Both the position numbers and the translations under genes were made by a program. This document shows, in pieces, positions 1-10,252 of a DNA stretch of 48,740 bases. The notes beneath the pieces were generated by a model. It was not told the origin of the DNA, searched no databases, and worked only from the letters and a program-made list of their open reading frames with translations. The DNA comes from Rhodoferax sp. (GTDB taxonomy: Bacteria; Pseudomonadota; Gammaproteobacteria; Burkholderiales; Burkholderiaceae_C), in assembly GCA_031291295.1 (NCBI GenBank), contig JARLJI010000220.1, positions 1 through 48,740 on the forward strand, written 5' to 3'. The stretch's first letter is position 1; each line of letters opens with the position of its first letter.

Positions 1-375
1 GCCACCGCCGGCGTCGTCCGCGCCGGGGCCGCCCATGCCCTGGCGGCTGCCCAGCATCTGCATCTGGTCGGCGCGGATTTCCGTGCTGTATTTCTCGATG
101 CCGTCCTTGTCGGTCCACTTGCGCGTGCGCAGGCTGCCTTCGACGTAGACCTGCGCGCCCTTGCGCAGGTACTGCTCGACAATTTCGGCCAGCCGGCCAT
201 TGAAGACGACGCGGTGCCACTCGGTGGCCTCCTTCATCTCGCCGGACTGCTTGTCTTTCCACTTGTCAGTGGTGGCAATGGTGACGTTGGCGACCCGGTC
301 GCCGCTGGGGAAGGTGCGCACTTCGGGGTCGCGGCCCAGGTTGCCGACGATGATGACTTTATTCACGGATGCCAT
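1..375 (-). CDS. ssb: Single-stranded DNA-binding protein, C-terminus outside the window
   Basis: The protein starts [20 protein letters not shown], the typical opening of bacterial SSB, whose OB-fold coats single-stranded DNA during replication, recombination and repair. The OB-fold (about residues 1-105) is complete, with the conserved TEWHRVV and [11 protein letters not shown] segments. A Gly-rich linker begins near residue 110, and the acidic C-terminal tip that binds partner proteins lies beyond base 1. The ATG at 375 is the natural family start. A LexA-like box lies 12 bases upstream. The gene diverges from an exporter gene that precedes uvrA; ssb and uvrA are also neighbours in many proteobacteria, where both belong to the SOS response. 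Confidence 0.96.
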   Translation of the reverse strand, partial: MASVNKVIIVGNLGRDPEVRTFPSGDRVANVTIATTDKWKDKQSGEMKEATEWHRVVFNGRLAEIVEQYLRKGAQVYVEGSLRTRKWTDKDGIEKYSTEIRADQMQMLGSRQGMGGPGADDAGGG

Positions 376-386
376 GATGCCCTGCC

Positions 387-402
387 TTGTAAGAAGCTAC
401 AG
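387..402 (-). promoter_or_regulatory. Possible LexA (SOS) box upstream of ssb
   Basis: The bases read TTGT-N8-ACAG, one mismatch from the CTGT-N8-ACAG LexA consensus, 12-27 bases before the ssb start codon. LexA control of ssb is known in several proteobacteria. The match is short and could be chance. Confidence 0.4.
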
Positions 403-722
403 AAATACGCACAACGCGGCGCATAAAACCCGATTGTGCCGCAAGCGACCGCCGCGCTGACCAGGCGCCGGGCCCGCCCGTGAGAGAATACAGGGTTGGC
501 ACAAGCGTCCCCCGCCCGACGTCCGGCAACCCCCCAGAACCCGTTGTTAAACGGGCTGCAGGGCTGGCCGAGTCCCGGCCAGACTTGGCACAACCTGTGG
601 GTCGCCATGGGGCGTCGTCTGGCGCGCCCAGTGCCGCTCACGCCAGACCGACCAACCGAACCATCGACCTCATGGCCATCACAGCTTCGCCAGAAACCTT
701 CCAGAAGATTCCCCGAATCGCC
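403..722. other. Divergent intergenic region, ssb / MFS exporter
   Basis: This gap of about 320 bases separates two divergently transcribed genes and should hold both promoters. An open frame runs from 480 into the exporter, but its first part has no similarity I recognise. An ATG at 672 is an alternative exporter start. I see no convincing terminator, RNA gene or repeat. Confidence 0.5.
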
Positions 723-1898
723 ATGAACGCGCAGGAGCGCCGATCCAGCATCACGCTGGCGTCGATCTACGGCCTGCGCATGCTCGGGCTCTTCCTCGTC
801 CTTCCGGTTTTTGCCATCTACACCAGCACCCTGCCCGGTGGCGGCAATCAGTTTCTGGTGGGCCTGGCACTGGGCATCTATGGCCTGACCCAGGCGGCCC
901 TGCAAATTCCCTTCGGGCTCGCGAGCGATCGATTTGGACGCAAACCGGTCATGATGTTCGGCCTGGTCATTTTTGCGGTCGGCTCCTTCATGGCCGGCAC
1001 CTCGCACACGCTGGGCGGCATTATTGTGGGCCGGGCGGTACAGGGAGCCGGGGCCATCTCGGCCGCCATTTCCGCCATGATCGCCGACTCCACCCGGGAC
1101 GAGAACCGCACCAAGGCCATGGCCATTGTTGGCATGACCATTGGCATGAGCTTCATCGTGTCCCTGATTGCCGCGCCGCTCCTGTATCACTTGATTGGCG
1201 TGCCCGGCATGTTCATCCTGACCGGGGTTTTGGCGGTCCTTGCAATTGCGGTGATCAAGTGGGTCGTGCCCGACATGCCCATGACCACGCACGCCAAAGA
1301 GCGGCACGCTTCCGCGCCACGCGATTCCGTCTTCACCGCCGCCCTGCTGCGCCTGCACTTCAGTATTTTTGTTGTCAATTTCACGCAGGTGGCAATGTTC
1401 GTGGTGGTGCCCGTGGCCCTGGTGCATAACGCGGGCATCGCCGTGCAACAGCATTGGATGGTCTACCTGCCCGTAACGCTGGGGTCGTTCCTCGTAGCCA
1501 TTCCGGGGATCATCTGGGCAGAGAGTCGCGGTCACATGCGCGCCGTATTTATTGGCGCGGTGGCGCTCATGGCGTTGACGATGCTCGGGTTTGCCTTTGA
1601 CTACACCCGGCCGGCGCCGCTGATTGCGACCCTGTTTTCGTTCTTCGTTGCATTCAACCTCATGGAGGCGCTGATTCCGTCGCTGGTGTCGCGCACGGCC
1701 CCGCCGGCACGCAAGGGCCTGGCGCTCGGCATTTACAACACCGCCCAGTCGCTCGGGCTGTTTGCCGGCGGCGCGTTGGGTGGGTGGATTGCAAAAGCCT
1801 GGTCCAGCGAAGGCGTTTTCCTGGCCTGCGCGGCGCTATCGCTGGTCTGGCTGTTTGTGGCCTGGTCCATTCAACCACCCCCGAAGTCTGCCCATTGA
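723..1898 (+). CDS. MFS exporter, YajR-like without the C-terminal YAM domain
   Basis: This is a 12-helix major facilitator superfamily protein resembling Escherichia coli YajR by eye: ERRSS...LRMLGLFLVLPVFAI at the N-terminus, motif A as GLASDRFGRKP, then GRAVQGAGAI, ENRTKAMA and FFVAFNLMEALIPSLVSR. YajR carries an extra C-terminal ferredoxin-like YAM domain; here the chain ends soon after helix 12 (about 391 residues), so that domain is absent. The start at 723 is chosen because YajR-type proteins begin just before the ERR motif; an in-frame ATG at 672 would add 17 residues, and neither has a clear ribosome binding site. It precedes uvrA on the same strand. The substrate is unknown and drug/proton antiport is only a family guess. 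Confidence 0.88.
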   Translation: MNAQERRSSITLASIYGLRMLGLFLVLPVFAIYTSTLPGGGNQFLVGLALGIYGLTQAALQIPFGLASDRFGRKPVMMFGLVIFAVGSFMAGTSHTLGGIIVGRAVQGAGAISAAISAMIADSTRDENRTKAMAIVGMTIGMSFIVSLIAAPLLYHLIGVPGMFILTGVLAVLAIAVIKWVVPDMPMTTHAKERHASAPRDSVFTAALLRLHFSIFVVNFTQVAMFVVVPVALVHNAGIAVQQHWMVYLPVTLGSFLVAIPGIIWAESRGHMRAVFIGAVALMALTMLGFAFDYTRPAPLIATLFSFFVAFNLMEALIPSLVSRTAPPARKGLALGIYNTAQSLGLFAGGALGGWIAKAWSSEGVFLACAALSLVWLFVAWSIQPPPKSAH

Positions 1899-1982
1899 GC
1901 TTGCCGGTTCGCCGGCCGGCCGGGCGCCACACCGCCTGGTGCGAACGACTATCATGGTGGGTTTTCTCGAACGCGCACGATT

Positions 1983-4900
1983 TTGAACTCTCCCTTCGAC
2001 GGACCGCCCATCGATCCCGCTGAAAACGGCCAATACCTGGCCCGCGCGCTGCAGCAGCAGCGCATCAGCATTCGCGGCGCGCGCACGCACAACCTCAAGA
2101 ACATCGACCTCGACATCCCGCGCAACCAGCTGGTGGTGATCACGGGGCTGTCGGGATCGCGCAAGTCGAGCCTGGCCTTTGACACGCTGTATGCCGAGGG
2201 CCAGCGCCGCTATGTCGAGAGCCTCTCCACCTACGCGCGCCAGTTTTTGCAGCTGATGGACAAGCCCGACGTGGACCTGATCGAGGGCCTGTCGCCGGCG
2301 ATCTCCATCGAGCAAAAGGCCACCAGCCACAACCCGCGCTCCACCGTCGGCACGGTGACCGAGATTCACGACTACCTGCGCCTGCTGTTCGCGCGCGCCG
2401 GCACGCCCTACTGCCCGGACCACGACCTGCCGCTGCAGCAACAGTCCGTGAGCCAGATGGTCGATGCGGTGCTGGCGCTGCCCGAAGACACCAGGTTGAT
2501 GATCCTCGCGCCCATCGCGCGCGACCGCAAGGGCGAATTCCTGGACGTGTTTGCCGACCTGCAGGCGCAGGGCTATGTGCGCTTTCGGGTCGATGGGGCG
2601 GCGTATGAATACGACGACCTGCCCAAGCTCAAGAAGGCCGAGAAGCACAACATCGACGTGGTGATCGACCGCATCAAGGTGCGGCCCGACCTGCAGCAGC
2701 GGCTGGCCGAGAGCTTCGAGGCGGCGCTGCGGCTGGCCGATGGCCGGGCCATCGCGCTGGAGATGGACAGCGGCCGCGAACACCTGTTCAACGCCAAATT
2801 TTCGTGCCCGGTGTGCGGCTACTCCATCAGCGAGCTGGAGCCACGGCTGTTTTCCTTCAACTCGCCGGTCGGCGCCTGCCCGGCCTGCGACGGCCTGGGC
2901 TCGCAGGAGTTTTTCGACCCGGCCCGCGTCGTTGCCTTTCCCTCGCTGAGCCTGGCCAGCGGCGCCATCAAGGGCTGGGACCGGCGCAACGGCTACTACT
3001 TCGCGCTGCTGGAGAGCCTGGCCAAGCACTACAAGTTCGACCTGGAAGCGCCGTTCGAGGCGCTCGAGCCGCATATCCGCCACGCCATCCTGCACGGCTC
3101 GGGCGAGGAGGAGATCCGCTTCAGCTACGTGATGGATTCCGGTGCCTCGCAAGGCAAGAAGGTCAGCAAGAAGCACCCCTTCGAGGGCGTAATCCCGAAC
3201 ATGGCGCGGCGCTACCGCGAGACCGACTCGGTGCTGGTGCGCGAAGACCTGGCACGCTACCGCAGCACCCAGCCCTGCCTTGAATGCGGCGGCACGCGGC
3301 TGCGGCGTGAGGCACGGCACGTCAAGGTGGGCGAGGGCGCGCAGGCGCGTGCCATTTTTGAGATCAGCCGAGCCACGCTGCGCGACAGCTTTGCCTATTT
3401 CAGCACCCTCAAGATGCACGGCGCCAAGGGCGAGATCGCCGACAAGGTGGTGCGCGAGATCGGCTTGCGGCTGAAATTCCTCAACGACGTGGGCCTGAAC
3501 TACCTGAGCCTGGACCGCAGCGCCGAAACGCTCAGCGGCGGCGAGTCGCAGCGCATCCGCCTGGCCTCGCAGATCGGCTCGGGCCTGACCGGCGTCATGT
3601 ACGTGCTGGACGAGCCCAGCATCGGCCTGCACCAGCGCGACAACGACCGGCTGATCGGCACCCTGAAGCACCTGCGCGACATCGGCAACAGCGTGCTGGT
3701 GGTCGAGCACGACGAGGACATGATGCGCGCCGCCGACCACGTGATCGACATGGGGCTCGGCGCCGGCGTGCACGGCGGGCGCGTGATCGCGCAGGGCACC
3801 TTCGAGCAGGTCAAGGCCAACCCGGACTCACTGACCGGCCAGTACCTGGCGGGCGTGCGCAAGATCGCCGTACCCGCACGGCGCACCCCATGGCTGCCGA
3901 CCGTGGCCCCGGCCACCGTGGAGAAGAAAGGCCCGTCCCGGTTTCCCCCGAGCGCCGCCGGTGTCGCGCGCGCCGAGCGCCAGGCGGCGCACCTGGCGAC
4001 CCAGGGCGAGCTGCAATCGCTGCGCGTGATGAATGCCACCGGCAACAACCTGCGCGGCGTCACAGTGGCGTTCCCGGTCGGGCTGCTGACCTGCGTGACC
4101 GGCGTCTCGGGCTCGGGCAAGTCCACCCTGGTGAACGACACGCTGTATTGCGCGGTGGCGCGCACGCTGTACCGCGCCCACGACGAGCCGGCACCGCATG
4201 AAGAGATCCTCGGCATCGAGCATTTCGACAAGGTCATCAACGTCGACCAGTCGCCGATCGGGCGCACGCCGCGCAGCAACCCGGCCACCTACACCGGGCT
4301 GTTCACGCCGATGCGCGAGCTGATGGCCGAGATGCCGATGGCGCGTGAGCGCGGCTACGGCCCCGGGCGTTTTTCGTTCAATGTGGCGGGCGGGCGCTGC
4401 GAGGCCTGCCAGGGCGACGGCGTGGTCAAGGTCGAGATGCACTTCCTGCCCGATGTCTACGTGCCCTGCGACGTCTGCCATGGCCAGCGCTACAACCGCG
4501 AAACGCTGGAAGTGCTCTACAAGGGCAAAAACATTGCGCAGATCCTCGACCTCACGGTCGAGGCCGCGCACGATTTCCTCAAGGCCGTGCCCAACATCGC
4601 GCGCAAGCTGCAGACCCTGCTCGACGTCGGCCTGTCCTACATCAAGCTCGGCCAGGCCGCCACCACGCTGTCGGGCGGCGAGGCGCAGCGCGTCAAGCTC
4701 GCGCTCGAGCTGTCCAAGCGCGACACGGGCCGCACGCTCTATATCCTGGACGAGCCGACCACCGGCCTGCACTTCGCCGACATCGCCCTTTTGCTCAAGG
4801 TGCTGCAGCACCTGCGCGACGCGGGCAACACCATCGTGGTGATCGAGCACAACCTGGACGTCATCAAGACCGCCGACTGGATCATCGACATGGGCCCCGA

Positions 4901-5039
4901 AGGCGGTGCCGGCGGCGGCCTGGTGGTGGGCGTGGGCACGCCCGAGACGATCGCGGCCAATCCGGACAGCCATACGGGACGCTACCTGCAGCGGCTGCTG
5001 GCCAACGAGGCGCCCGAGGCGGCGCGGGCCGCGACATGA
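1983..5039 (+). CDS. uvrA: Excinuclease ABC subunit A, with altered first Walker A motif
   Basis: UvrA recognises DNA lesions with UvrB in nucleotide excision repair. It is full length (1018 residues) with both ABC ATPase halves. Half 1 has the insertion zinc site (Cys275, 278, 299, 302), signature LSGGES near 517 and Walker B VLDEP near 541. Half 2 has Walker [10 protein letters not shown] near 707, the C-terminal zinc module (Cys806, 809, 829, 832), signature LSGGEAQ and Walker B ILDEP. The oddity is the first Walker [10 protein letters not shown], where residue 60 (codon CGC, 2160-2162) is Arg instead of the near-invariant Gly. The rest of the gene looks intact. The start is TTG at 1983 with no strong ribosome binding site. 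Its stop overlaps the next start (ATGA). Confidence 0.97.
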   Translation: MNSPFDGPPIDPAENGQYLARALQQQRISIRGARTHNLKNIDLDIPRNQLVVITGLSGSRKSSLAFDTLYAEGQRRYVESLSTYARQFLQLMDKPDVDLIEGLSPAISIEQKATSHNPRSTVGTVTEIHDYLRLLFARAGTPYCPDHDLPLQQQSVSQMVDAVLALPEDTRLMILAPIARDRKGEFLDVFADLQAQGYVRFRVDGAAYEYDDLPKLKKAEKHNIDVVIDRIKVRPDLQQRLAESFEAALRLADGRAIALEMDSGREHLFNAKFSCPVCGYSISELEPRLFSFNSPVGACPACDGLGSQEFFDPARVVAFPSLSLASGAIKGWDRRNGYYFALLESLAKHYKFDLEAPFEALEPHIRHAILHGSGEEEIRFSYVMDSGASQGKKVSKKHPFEGVIPNMARRYRETDSVLVREDLARYRSTQPCLECGGTRLRREARHVKVGEGAQARAIFEISRATLRDSFAYFSTLKMHGAKGEIADKVVREIGLRLKFLNDVGLNYLSLDRSAETLSGGESQRIRLASQIGSGLTGVMYVLDEPSIGLHQRDNDRLIGTLKHLRDIGNSVLVVEHDEDMMRAADHVIDMGLGAGVHGGRVIAQGTFEQVKANPDSLTGQYLAGVRKIAVPARRTPWLPTVAPATVEKKGPSRFPPSAAGVARAERQAAHLATQGELQSLRVMNATGNNLRGVTVAFPVGLLTCVTGVSGSGKSTLVNDTLYCAVARTLYRAHDEPAPHEEILGIEHFDKVINVDQSPIGRTPRSNPATYTGLFTPMRELMAEMPMARERGYGPGRFSFNVAGGRCEACQGDGVVKVEMHFLPDVYVPCDVCHGQRYNRETLEVLYKGKNIAQILDLTVEAAHDFLKAVPNIARKLQTLLDVGLSYIKLGQAATTLSGGEAQRVKLALELSKRDTGRTLYILDEPTTGLHFADIALLLKVLQHLRDAGNTIVVIEHNLDVIKTADWIIDMGPEGGAGGGLVVGVGTPETIAANPDSHTGRYLQRLLANEAPEAARAAT

Positions 5040-5968
5040 CGCACGCGCGCTTCAGCCCGCGCGATCTGCTGGCCGCGCTGACCGTGGTGGTCATCTGGGG
5101 CCTGAACTTTGTCGCCATGAAGTTCGCGCTGCACGACTTCACGCCCTTCCAGCTCGGCGCGGCGCGCTTTGCGGCGGCCGCGCTGCCGCTGGTCTTTTTC
5201 ATCCGGCCGCCCAGGGTGCACTGGAAATGGGTCGTGCTGTTCGGCCTGCTCCAGGGCTTCGGGCAATTCGGCTTTTTGTTCATGGCGCTCAAGGTCGGCA
5301 TGACGGCGGCGCTGGCGTCCGTGCTGATGCAAACGCAGGTCTTTTTCACCGCGGTGTTCAGCTTCGTGCTGCTGCGTGAACGCGCCACTCGCGCCCTGCA
5401 GGCCGGGCTGCTGCTGGCGGCCTTGGGACTGGCTTGTTTCGCTATGAACTACATAGCACCACATCTTGACACCGCAAGGGCTACAACCGCTTTTGGCTTT
5501 GCACTCAACCTGTGCGCCGCGGCCATGTGGGCGGGCTCCAACATCGTGGCGCGCAAGGCGCAGCAGGCCACACCCCGGTTTGACGCGCTGGCGTTCGTGG
5601 TCTGGAGCAGCCTGGTGCCGATCCTGCCCTTCATCGCATTCACGCTGGTGTTTGACGACGGCGCCGCGCGCTGGGCGCAGCTGGCCAGCTGGCGCGCGGT
5701 GCCACTGAGCACCTGGCTCTCCATCGCCTACCTCGGCTGGGCCGCCACCACCCTGGGCTATGGGCTATGGACCGGCCTGCTCAAGCGCCACCCGGCGAAC
5801 CGTGTGGCGCCGTTCGGCCTGGCCGTGCCGGTGGTGGGGCTGGCGGCCGGCATGCTGGTGCTGGGCGAGAGTGTCACGACCTGGCAGTGGGCCGGCATTG
5901 CGCTGGTGGTCGCGGCGCTGGTTTGCGTCATGTTTGGCGGCCGGTATTTGAACAAAATACCGCTGTAA
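5036..5968 (+). CDS. EamA/DMT-family permease, YdeD-like
   Basis: This is a 310-residue inner-membrane protein with ten predicted helices in two EamA repeats (about 10-135 and 160-300), beginning with the typical [12 protein letters not shown]. Proteins of this type export small metabolites; Escherichia coli EamA/YdeD exports cysteine and O-acetylserine, but I cannot assign a substrate. The start overlaps the uvrA stop by four bases, so translation is probably coupled. Two copies of the palindromic element affect the gene: one encodes residues 136-155, between the two EamA repeats, and a second in the opposite orientation supplies the last residues (NKIPL) and the stop codon. Confidence 0.88.
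   Translation: MTHARFSPRDLLAALTVVVIWGLNFVAMKFALHDFTPFQLGAARFAAAALPLVFFIRPPRVHWKWVVLFGLLQGFGQFGFLFMALKVGMTAALASVLMQTQVFFTAVFSFVLLRERATRALQAGLLLAALGLACFAMNYIAPHLDTARATTAFGFALNLCAAAMWAGSNIVARKAQQATPRFDALAFVVWSSLVPILPFIAFTLVFDDGAARWAQLASWRAVPLSTWLSIAYLGWAATTLGYGLWTGLLKRHPANRVAPFGLAVPVVGLAAGMLVLGESVTTWQWAGIALVVAALVCVMFGGRYLNKIPL
5441..5500 (+). repeat. Palindromic element copy 1, inside the EamA gene
   Basis: The head is an imperfect palindrome, GCTATgaactacATAGC, followed by a tail containing GCAAGGGCT and a TTTTGG end. It is read in sense and encodes [19 protein letters not shown]. Copies 3, 5 and 8 are read in the same frame. Confidence 0.75.
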
Positions 5969-6009
5969 CCCTTATCAGACGCTAATAGTCAGCTATTGAA
6001 TCAATAGCA
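5953..6009 (-). repeat. Palindromic element copy 2, at the 3' end of the EamA gene
   Basis: This is a nearly complete reverse-orientation copy: an ACAAAATA tail end, CCCTTATCAGAC in the middle, and the perfect palindrome CTATTGAATCAATAG as head. It spans the last EamA codons and stop and reaches almost to the pyrF stop, filling the convergent gap. Confidence 0.75.
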
Positions 6010-6017
6010 AACCAGAT

Positions 6018-6842
6018 TCAGGCGCGCGCCGCCTGCAGCACATCGCGGGTCTTGCGCGCCTCGCGCCGCGCGGCCTCGGCAAAGCCCTCGCCCGGCGACG
6101 CGTAGAGGATGGCGCGCGAGGAGTTCACCACGATCGGGCCATCGGCGCGCCAGCCGGCCTTGACCGTGGCCGCAGCGTCGCCGCCCTGCGCGCCGACGCC
6201 GGGAATCAACAACGGCACGGTGGGCGCGATCGCGCGCACGCGCTCGATCTCTGCGGGATAGGTGGCGCCCACCACCAGGCCGAGCTGGCCATTGAGGTTC
6301 CACGGCCCTTGCGCGAGCCGCGCCACATGCTCGTACAGCAGCGGTTCGCCGGGCACGCTGGACAGGCGCTGGTTTTGCAGATCGTCGCCGCCGGGGTTGG
6401 AGGTGCGGCACAGCAAAAAGGCGCCCTTGCTCTCGTAGTTGAGGTAAGGCTGGATCGAGTCGAAGCCCATGAAGGGCGACAGCGTCACCGCATCGGCGCC
6501 GTAGCGCTCGAACGCCTCCTTGGCGTACTGCTCGGCCGTGGCGCCGATGTCACCGCGCTTGGCGTCCAGGATGACGGGCACCTGCGGTGCGTTGCGGCGC
6601 ATGTATTCCATCAGCCGCTCAAGCTGGTCTTCGGCGCGGTGCGCGGCAAAGTAGGCAATCTGCGGCTTGAAGGCGATCACCAGGTCGGCCGTAGCATCGA
6701 CGATGGCGGCGCAGAAGTCGTAAATCCGGCTGGCGTCGCCCTTGAGGTGGTCCGGGAACTTGGCCGGTTCGGGGTCCAGCCCCACGCACAGCATGGAGCC
6801 GTTTCGGCGCTCGGCGCTGCGCAGCATGTCGAGAAAGGTCAT
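6018..6842 (-). CDS. pyrF: Orotidine 5'-phosphate decarboxylase
   Basis: This enzyme makes UMP from OMP, the last step of de novo pyrimidine synthesis. The protein (274 residues) matches the longer subfamily 2: N-terminal [16 protein letters not shown], the catalytic cluster [10 protein letters not shown] near residues 90-100 with Lys and both Asp, and [11 protein letters not shown] near the phosphate site. The ATG at 6842 begins [11 protein letters not shown], as usual for the family; the open frame continues upstream but that part overlaps the divergent gene. Only 37 bases separate its start from the divergent EamA gene, so the two promoters must overlap or lie within the reading frames. 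Confidence 0.96.
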   Translation of the reverse strand: MTFLDMLRSAERRNGSMLCVGLDPEPAKFPDHLKGDASRIYDFCAAIVDATADLVIAFKPQIAYFAAHRAEDQLERLMEYMRRNAPQVPVILDAKRGDIGATAEQYAKEAFERYGADAVTLSPFMGFDSIQPYLNYESKGAFLLCRTSNPGGDDLQNQRLSSVPGEPLLYEHVARLAQGPWNLNGQLGLVVGATYPAEIERVRAIAPTVPLLIPGVGAQGGDAAATVKAGWRADGPIVVNSSRAILYASPGEGFAEAARREARKTRDVLQAARA

Positions 6843-6879
6843 GGCGGCAATTTTACGGTTACCGGCACAATCGGCCCCC

Positions 6880-7767
6880 ATGCACGCACTTTCCCGGCGC
6901 CAACTCGGCACGCTCGTTCTGCTCACCGTGATCTGGGGCCTGAACTGGCCGATCATGAAACTGGGCGTCACCGACTTCCCGCCGTTGACCTTTCGCGCGC
7001 TCTCGATGTGGCTGAGCCTGCCGGTGCTGTGGCTAGTCTTGCGGGTCATGGGGGTGCCGCTGCGCATCGCGCGCGAACACTGGCGCGAGCTGTTCTGGCT
7101 GACCTTCGCCAACATGTTTGTCTGGCAGGGCCTGATCATCGTGGCCATCAAGTCGCTGTCGAGCGGGCGCGCAGCGATTCTGGGCTACACCATGCCGATC
7201 TTCTCGGCCGTGCTGGGCGCCCTGTTCTTTGGCAACAAGCTGCTGCCGCGGGCCTGGGCGGGCGTGACGGCGGCCGGTGTCGGCGTGGTGCTGCTGCTGT
7301 GGAACGAATTCACCCACCTCACGGGCAGCCCGCTGGGCGTGATGGAGGCGCTGATCGCGGCCGCCTCATGGGCCGTGGGCACGCAGATGCTGCGCCGCAC
7401 GCCCCTGCCGGTGGCCACGCTCACGCTGTCGTTCTGGATGATGGTGCTGACCACCGGCGCCATGACGCTGCTGGCGCTGCTGTTCGAGACGGCGCAGTGG
7501 AAGACGCCGCCTGCCGCGACCTGGGCCGCGATCCTCTTCAATGCGGTGCTGGTCTTCGGCCTGGCCCAGGCCGCCTGGTTCTCCCTGGCGCGCGGTCTGC
7601 CCCCCGTGGCCGCGACATTGAGCGTGATGCTCATCCCGATCCTGGGCGTGTTCAGCGGCGCGCTGTGGCTGCACGAGGTGCTGCAGTGGCAGGACTGGAC
7701 CGCGGTGGTGCTGATGGTGGTGGCGATCGGCTCGGTGCTGGCGCCGGCGCCGGCGCGCAAATCCTGA
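6880..7767 (+). CDS. EamA/DMT-family permease
   Basis: This inner-membrane protein of 295 residues has about ten helices and two EamA domains; it opens with [11 protein letters not shown], similar to the WGLNF motif of the EamA protein on the other side of pyrF. The second half begins near [20 protein letters not shown]. The start at 6880 lies just after the pyrF start on the other strand and gives the usual short cytoplasmic N-terminus. It is convergent with the dehydrogenase downstream. The substrate cannot be inferred. Confidence 0.85.
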   Translation: MHALSRRQLGTLVLLTVIWGLNWPIMKLGVTDFPPLTFRALSMWLSLPVLWLVLRVMGVPLRIAREHWRELFWLTFANMFVWQGLIIVAIKSLSSGRAAILGYTMPIFSAVLGALFFGNKLLPRAWAGVTAAGVGVVLLLWNEFTHLTGSPLGVMEALIAAASWAVGTQMLRRTPLPVATLTLSFWMMVLTTGAMTLLALLFETAQWKTPPAATWAAILFNAVLVFGLAQAAWFSLARGLPPVAATLSVMLIPILGVFSGALWLHEVLQWQDWTAVVLMVVAIGSVLAPAPARKS

Positions 7768-7784
7768 GGCGCCGGCGACCTGCG

Positions 7785-8594
7785 CTACAAGGCCTTGCGG
7801 CCCAGCAAGCCGCCGATGCGCCGCACCAGCCACTTCGGGGTACCGCGCGAGGCGAGCATGGCCGCGCGGTTGAGGACGCCCGGCACGCAAATCGCGTCGC
7901 CCCGCATGCAGGCCTCGAAGCCCTGACGCGCCACGTCGTTCACATCGCCGATCAGGAAATCCGGAATCTGCCCGAGCTGCGCATTGGCGTCCTTGGCGGC
8001 GCTGACCATGTTGGTGGCGGTGATGCCCGGGCACAGGGCCGACACCGTGACGCCGCTGCCGCGCAACTCTTCCGCGAGCGACTCGGACAGCGACAGCACG
8101 TAGGCCTTGGTCGCGGCATAGGTCGCCAGGCTGGGCACCGGTTGAAACGCACCAATCGACGCCACGTTCAGCACCCGCCCACTGCGCTGCGCCACCATGG
8201 GCGGCACGAACTGCGCGAGCATGGCGGTCAGGCCAGTGATGTTGAGGTCGATCATCTGCTGGTGCTGGCCGGGCGTCATGCTGACAAACGCCCCTTGCGA
8301 CAGTACCCCGGCGTTGTTTACCAGTACATCCACCCGGCGGCGTTTGCGCTTGAGCCGGCCGGCCAGCGTGGCCGCGGCGCCGGGCACGGCCAGATCGCAC
8401 GGCAGGGCCCACACCTGCACGGCGTACGTCTGCATCAGTTCGGCCGCCAGCGCCTGCAGCTTGTCCGCGCTGCGGGCGACCAGCACCAGGTCGTGCCCGG
8501 CGGCCGCGAAGCAGTGGGACAGGGCTTCGCCGATGCCGGACGATGCGCCGGTGACGAGGGCGGTGGGTCGATCGGGCGGGGCGGCTTTGGGCAT
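7785..8594 (-). CDS. Short-chain dehydrogenase/reductase, classical type
   Basis: This is a Rossmann-fold oxidoreductase of 269 residues. The cofactor motif TGASSGIG is at residues 15-22, NNAG lies about 80 residues later, the catalytic Ser is in VLNVASIGA, and YAATK (Tyr159, Lys163) completes the active site. The start at 8594 has AAGGAG about seven bases upstream, which favours it over an ATG further up. Arg residues after the first beta strand (LVLVARS) suggest NADP(H), as inference. The substrate is unknown. Confidence 0.9.
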   Translation of the reverse strand: MPKAAPPDRPTALVTGASSGIGEALSHCFAAAGHDLVLVARSADKLQALAAELMQTYAVQVWALPCDLAVPGAAATLAGRLKRKRRRVDVLVNNAGVLSQGAFVSMTPGQHQQMIDLNITGLTAMLAQFVPPMVAQRSGRVLNVASIGAFQPVPSLATYAATKAYVLSLSESLAEELRGSGVTVSALCPGITATNMVSAAKDANAQLGQIPDFLIGDVNDVARQGFEACMRGDAICVPGVLNRAAMLASRGTPKWLVRRIGGLLGRKAL

Positions 8595-8795
8595 GCGGGC
8601 GTCTCCTTGCTGCTGGTCGATCAGCATAGGTTCGCTCGCGGCCATCACCTGTCCCGGCGGTTACTTTCGCGCACCGGAAAGTCTCTGTGCGCGCCGGCGT
8701 CGTTCAGATCGGCGGATACGTCCAGAATCCTCCCGCATGAATGCGCAACATGAATACGTTATGGTGACGACCCATCCATTGATCGGAAAAATACG

Positions 8796-10073
8796 ATGCC
8801 TAACGTCGAAGCTGCCCCCCCAGTCCGTCAAGGGTCGTGGCTCAAAAAGCTCGGCCCAGGACTCATCACGGGCGCAGCCGATGACGATCCCAGCGGGATT
8901 GCCACCTATTCGCAGGCGGGCGCGCAGTTCGGCTTCAACCTGTTGTGGACGATTCTGCTCACCTACCCGTTGATGGTGGGCATTCAGGTGGTCAGCGCCC
9001 GAATCGGGCGCGTCAGCGGCCACGGGCTCGCCACCAACATCCGGCGGCACTACCCGGGGTGGCTGCTGTATGGCGTGGTCGGACTGTTGCTGATCGCCAA
9101 TACGATCAATATTGCGGCCGACGTTGCCGCCATGGGCGAGGCGCTGACCCTGATTGTCGGCGGGCCCGCGCAGATGTATGCGGTGGCATTCGGCGTGGTC
9201 TCGCTGCTACTGCAGGTCTTCGTTCCGTACCGGCGCTATGTCCGCATCCTGAAATGGCTCACGCTGTCTCTGCTGGCCTATGTAGCCACGGCGTTTGTCG
9301 TGCACATTCCCTGGTCGCAGGTCCTGCTCAGGGCGCTGGTGCCGCAGCTGTCATGGAAGAAGGAATACATCACGACCGTCGTTGCCGTCTTCGGCACGAC
9401 GATCAGCCCCTACCTGTTCTTCTGGCAGGCGTCGCAGGAGGTCGAAGACCAGCTGGCGGACCCGCAGGCGCAACCCCTGATCAAGGCGCCGCCCCAGGCA
9501 ACGGCGAACCTGCGCCGCATCAAGATCGATACGTATGTCGGCATGGGGTTTTCCAACCTCGTGGCCTTCTTCATCATCCTGACGACGGCGGTAACGCTCA
9601 ACGTGCACGGCATCACCGATATTCAAACCTCGGCGCAGGCGGCCACGGCGCTGCGCCCGATTGCCGGCGATTTTGCCTTCATGCTGTTCAGCGCCGGCAT
9701 CATCGGCACCGGCCTGCTGGCAATTCCGGTGCTGGGTGGATCGTCCGCCTACGCCATGGCGGGGGCCTTCAGGTGGCGCAACAGCCTGGAGCGCAAACCC
9801 ATGGACGCCAGGCACTTCTACGGCATCATCGCCCTCTCGACCGTGATCGGCATTGGCCTGGGCTTTACGCCGATCGATCCGATCAAGGCGCTGTACTGGA
9901 GCGCGGTCATCAACGGCGTCATTTCCGTGCCCATCATGGTCGTGATGATGCTGATGGCGGTGCGGCCCGACATCATGGGGCAGTTCGTCATCACCACGCG
10001 GCTCAAGGTCCTGGGCTGGCTGGCTACGCTGATGATGGCGGCAGCGGTGGCCGCCATGCTGGTGACGCTGTGA
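8796..10073 (+). CDS. Nramp-family (SLC11) transporter with non-canonical metal site
   Basis: This inner-membrane protein of 425 residues has about eleven helices and the Nramp opening [16 protein letters not shown]. Canonical Nramp manganese/iron transporters bind metal with DPGN in helix 1 and MPH in helix 6. Here the equivalents are Asp31-Pro-Ser-Gly34 and Ser204-Pro-Tyr206 (in [12 protein letters not shown]), so the Asp is kept but the Asn and Met ligands are gone. Relatives lacking the Met are known, including Mg2+-transporting NRMT proteins, so the substrate may not be manganese or iron. No MntR-like regulator or metal riboswitch is visible upstream. Confidence 0.88.
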   Translation: MPNVEAAPPVRQGSWLKKLGPGLITGAADDDPSGIATYSQAGAQFGFNLLWTILLTYPLMVGIQVVSARIGRVSGHGLATNIRRHYPGWLLYGVVGLLLIANTINIAADVAAMGEALTLIVGGPAQMYAVAFGVVSLLLQVFVPYRRYVRILKWLTLSLLAYVATAFVVHIPWSQVLLRALVPQLSWKKEYITTVVAVFGTTISPYLFFWQASQEVEDQLADPQAQPLIKAPPQATANLRRIKIDTYVGMGFSNLVAFFIILTTAVTLNVHGITDIQTSAQAATALRPIAGDFAFMLFSAGIIGTGLLAIPVLGGSSAYAMAGAFRWRNSLERKPMDARHFYGIIALSTVIGIGLGFTPIDPIKALYWSAVINGVISVPIMVVMMLMAVRPDIMGQFVITTRLKVLGWLATLMMAAAVAAMLVTL

Positions 10074-10252
10074 GGACCCGGCAGACGTGTCGCACCTGCC
10101 ACGGCAGTGAGTAAGTTTTGCCGTTGGTGAAACTCTTGATCGTCTCGAGCGCACCTTCCTTGTAGCCCAGGCCCGAATCCTTGATGGCCCGATCAAGGGC
10201 GTCGAAGTTGCGCGGCCGGCCAGCCAGCGCAGCCCCAGCACGGTGAAGCTGA
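10074..10252 (-). pseudogene. Decayed tail downstream of the TMEM175 fragment
   Basis: After the frameshift described in the next entry, one frame reads [15 protein letters not shown], a TMEM175-like second-helix segment, and then similarity stops. A different frame from about 10210 down to 10085 reads [19 protein letters not shown] and [17 protein letters not shown], which looks like real but unidentified protein with no start of its own. The stretch appears to be a junction of two gene remnants. Confidence 0.5.

Noticed and set aside
1899..1982. A possible LexA box before uvrA
   Set aside because: No CTGT-N8-ACAG match or near match is visible in the gap, so SOS control of uvrA is not supported here.
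1836..3773. A 645-codon frame antisense to uvrA
   Set aside because: It mirrors uvrA codon structure, has no recognisable domain and no start signal.
6309..8753. An 814-codon open frame on the plus strand crossing pyrF, the EamA gene and the dehydrogenase
   Set aside because: It is a GC-rich shadow of three well-supported genes, shows no family similarity and is rich in Arg, His, Gly and Ala as shadow frames usually are.
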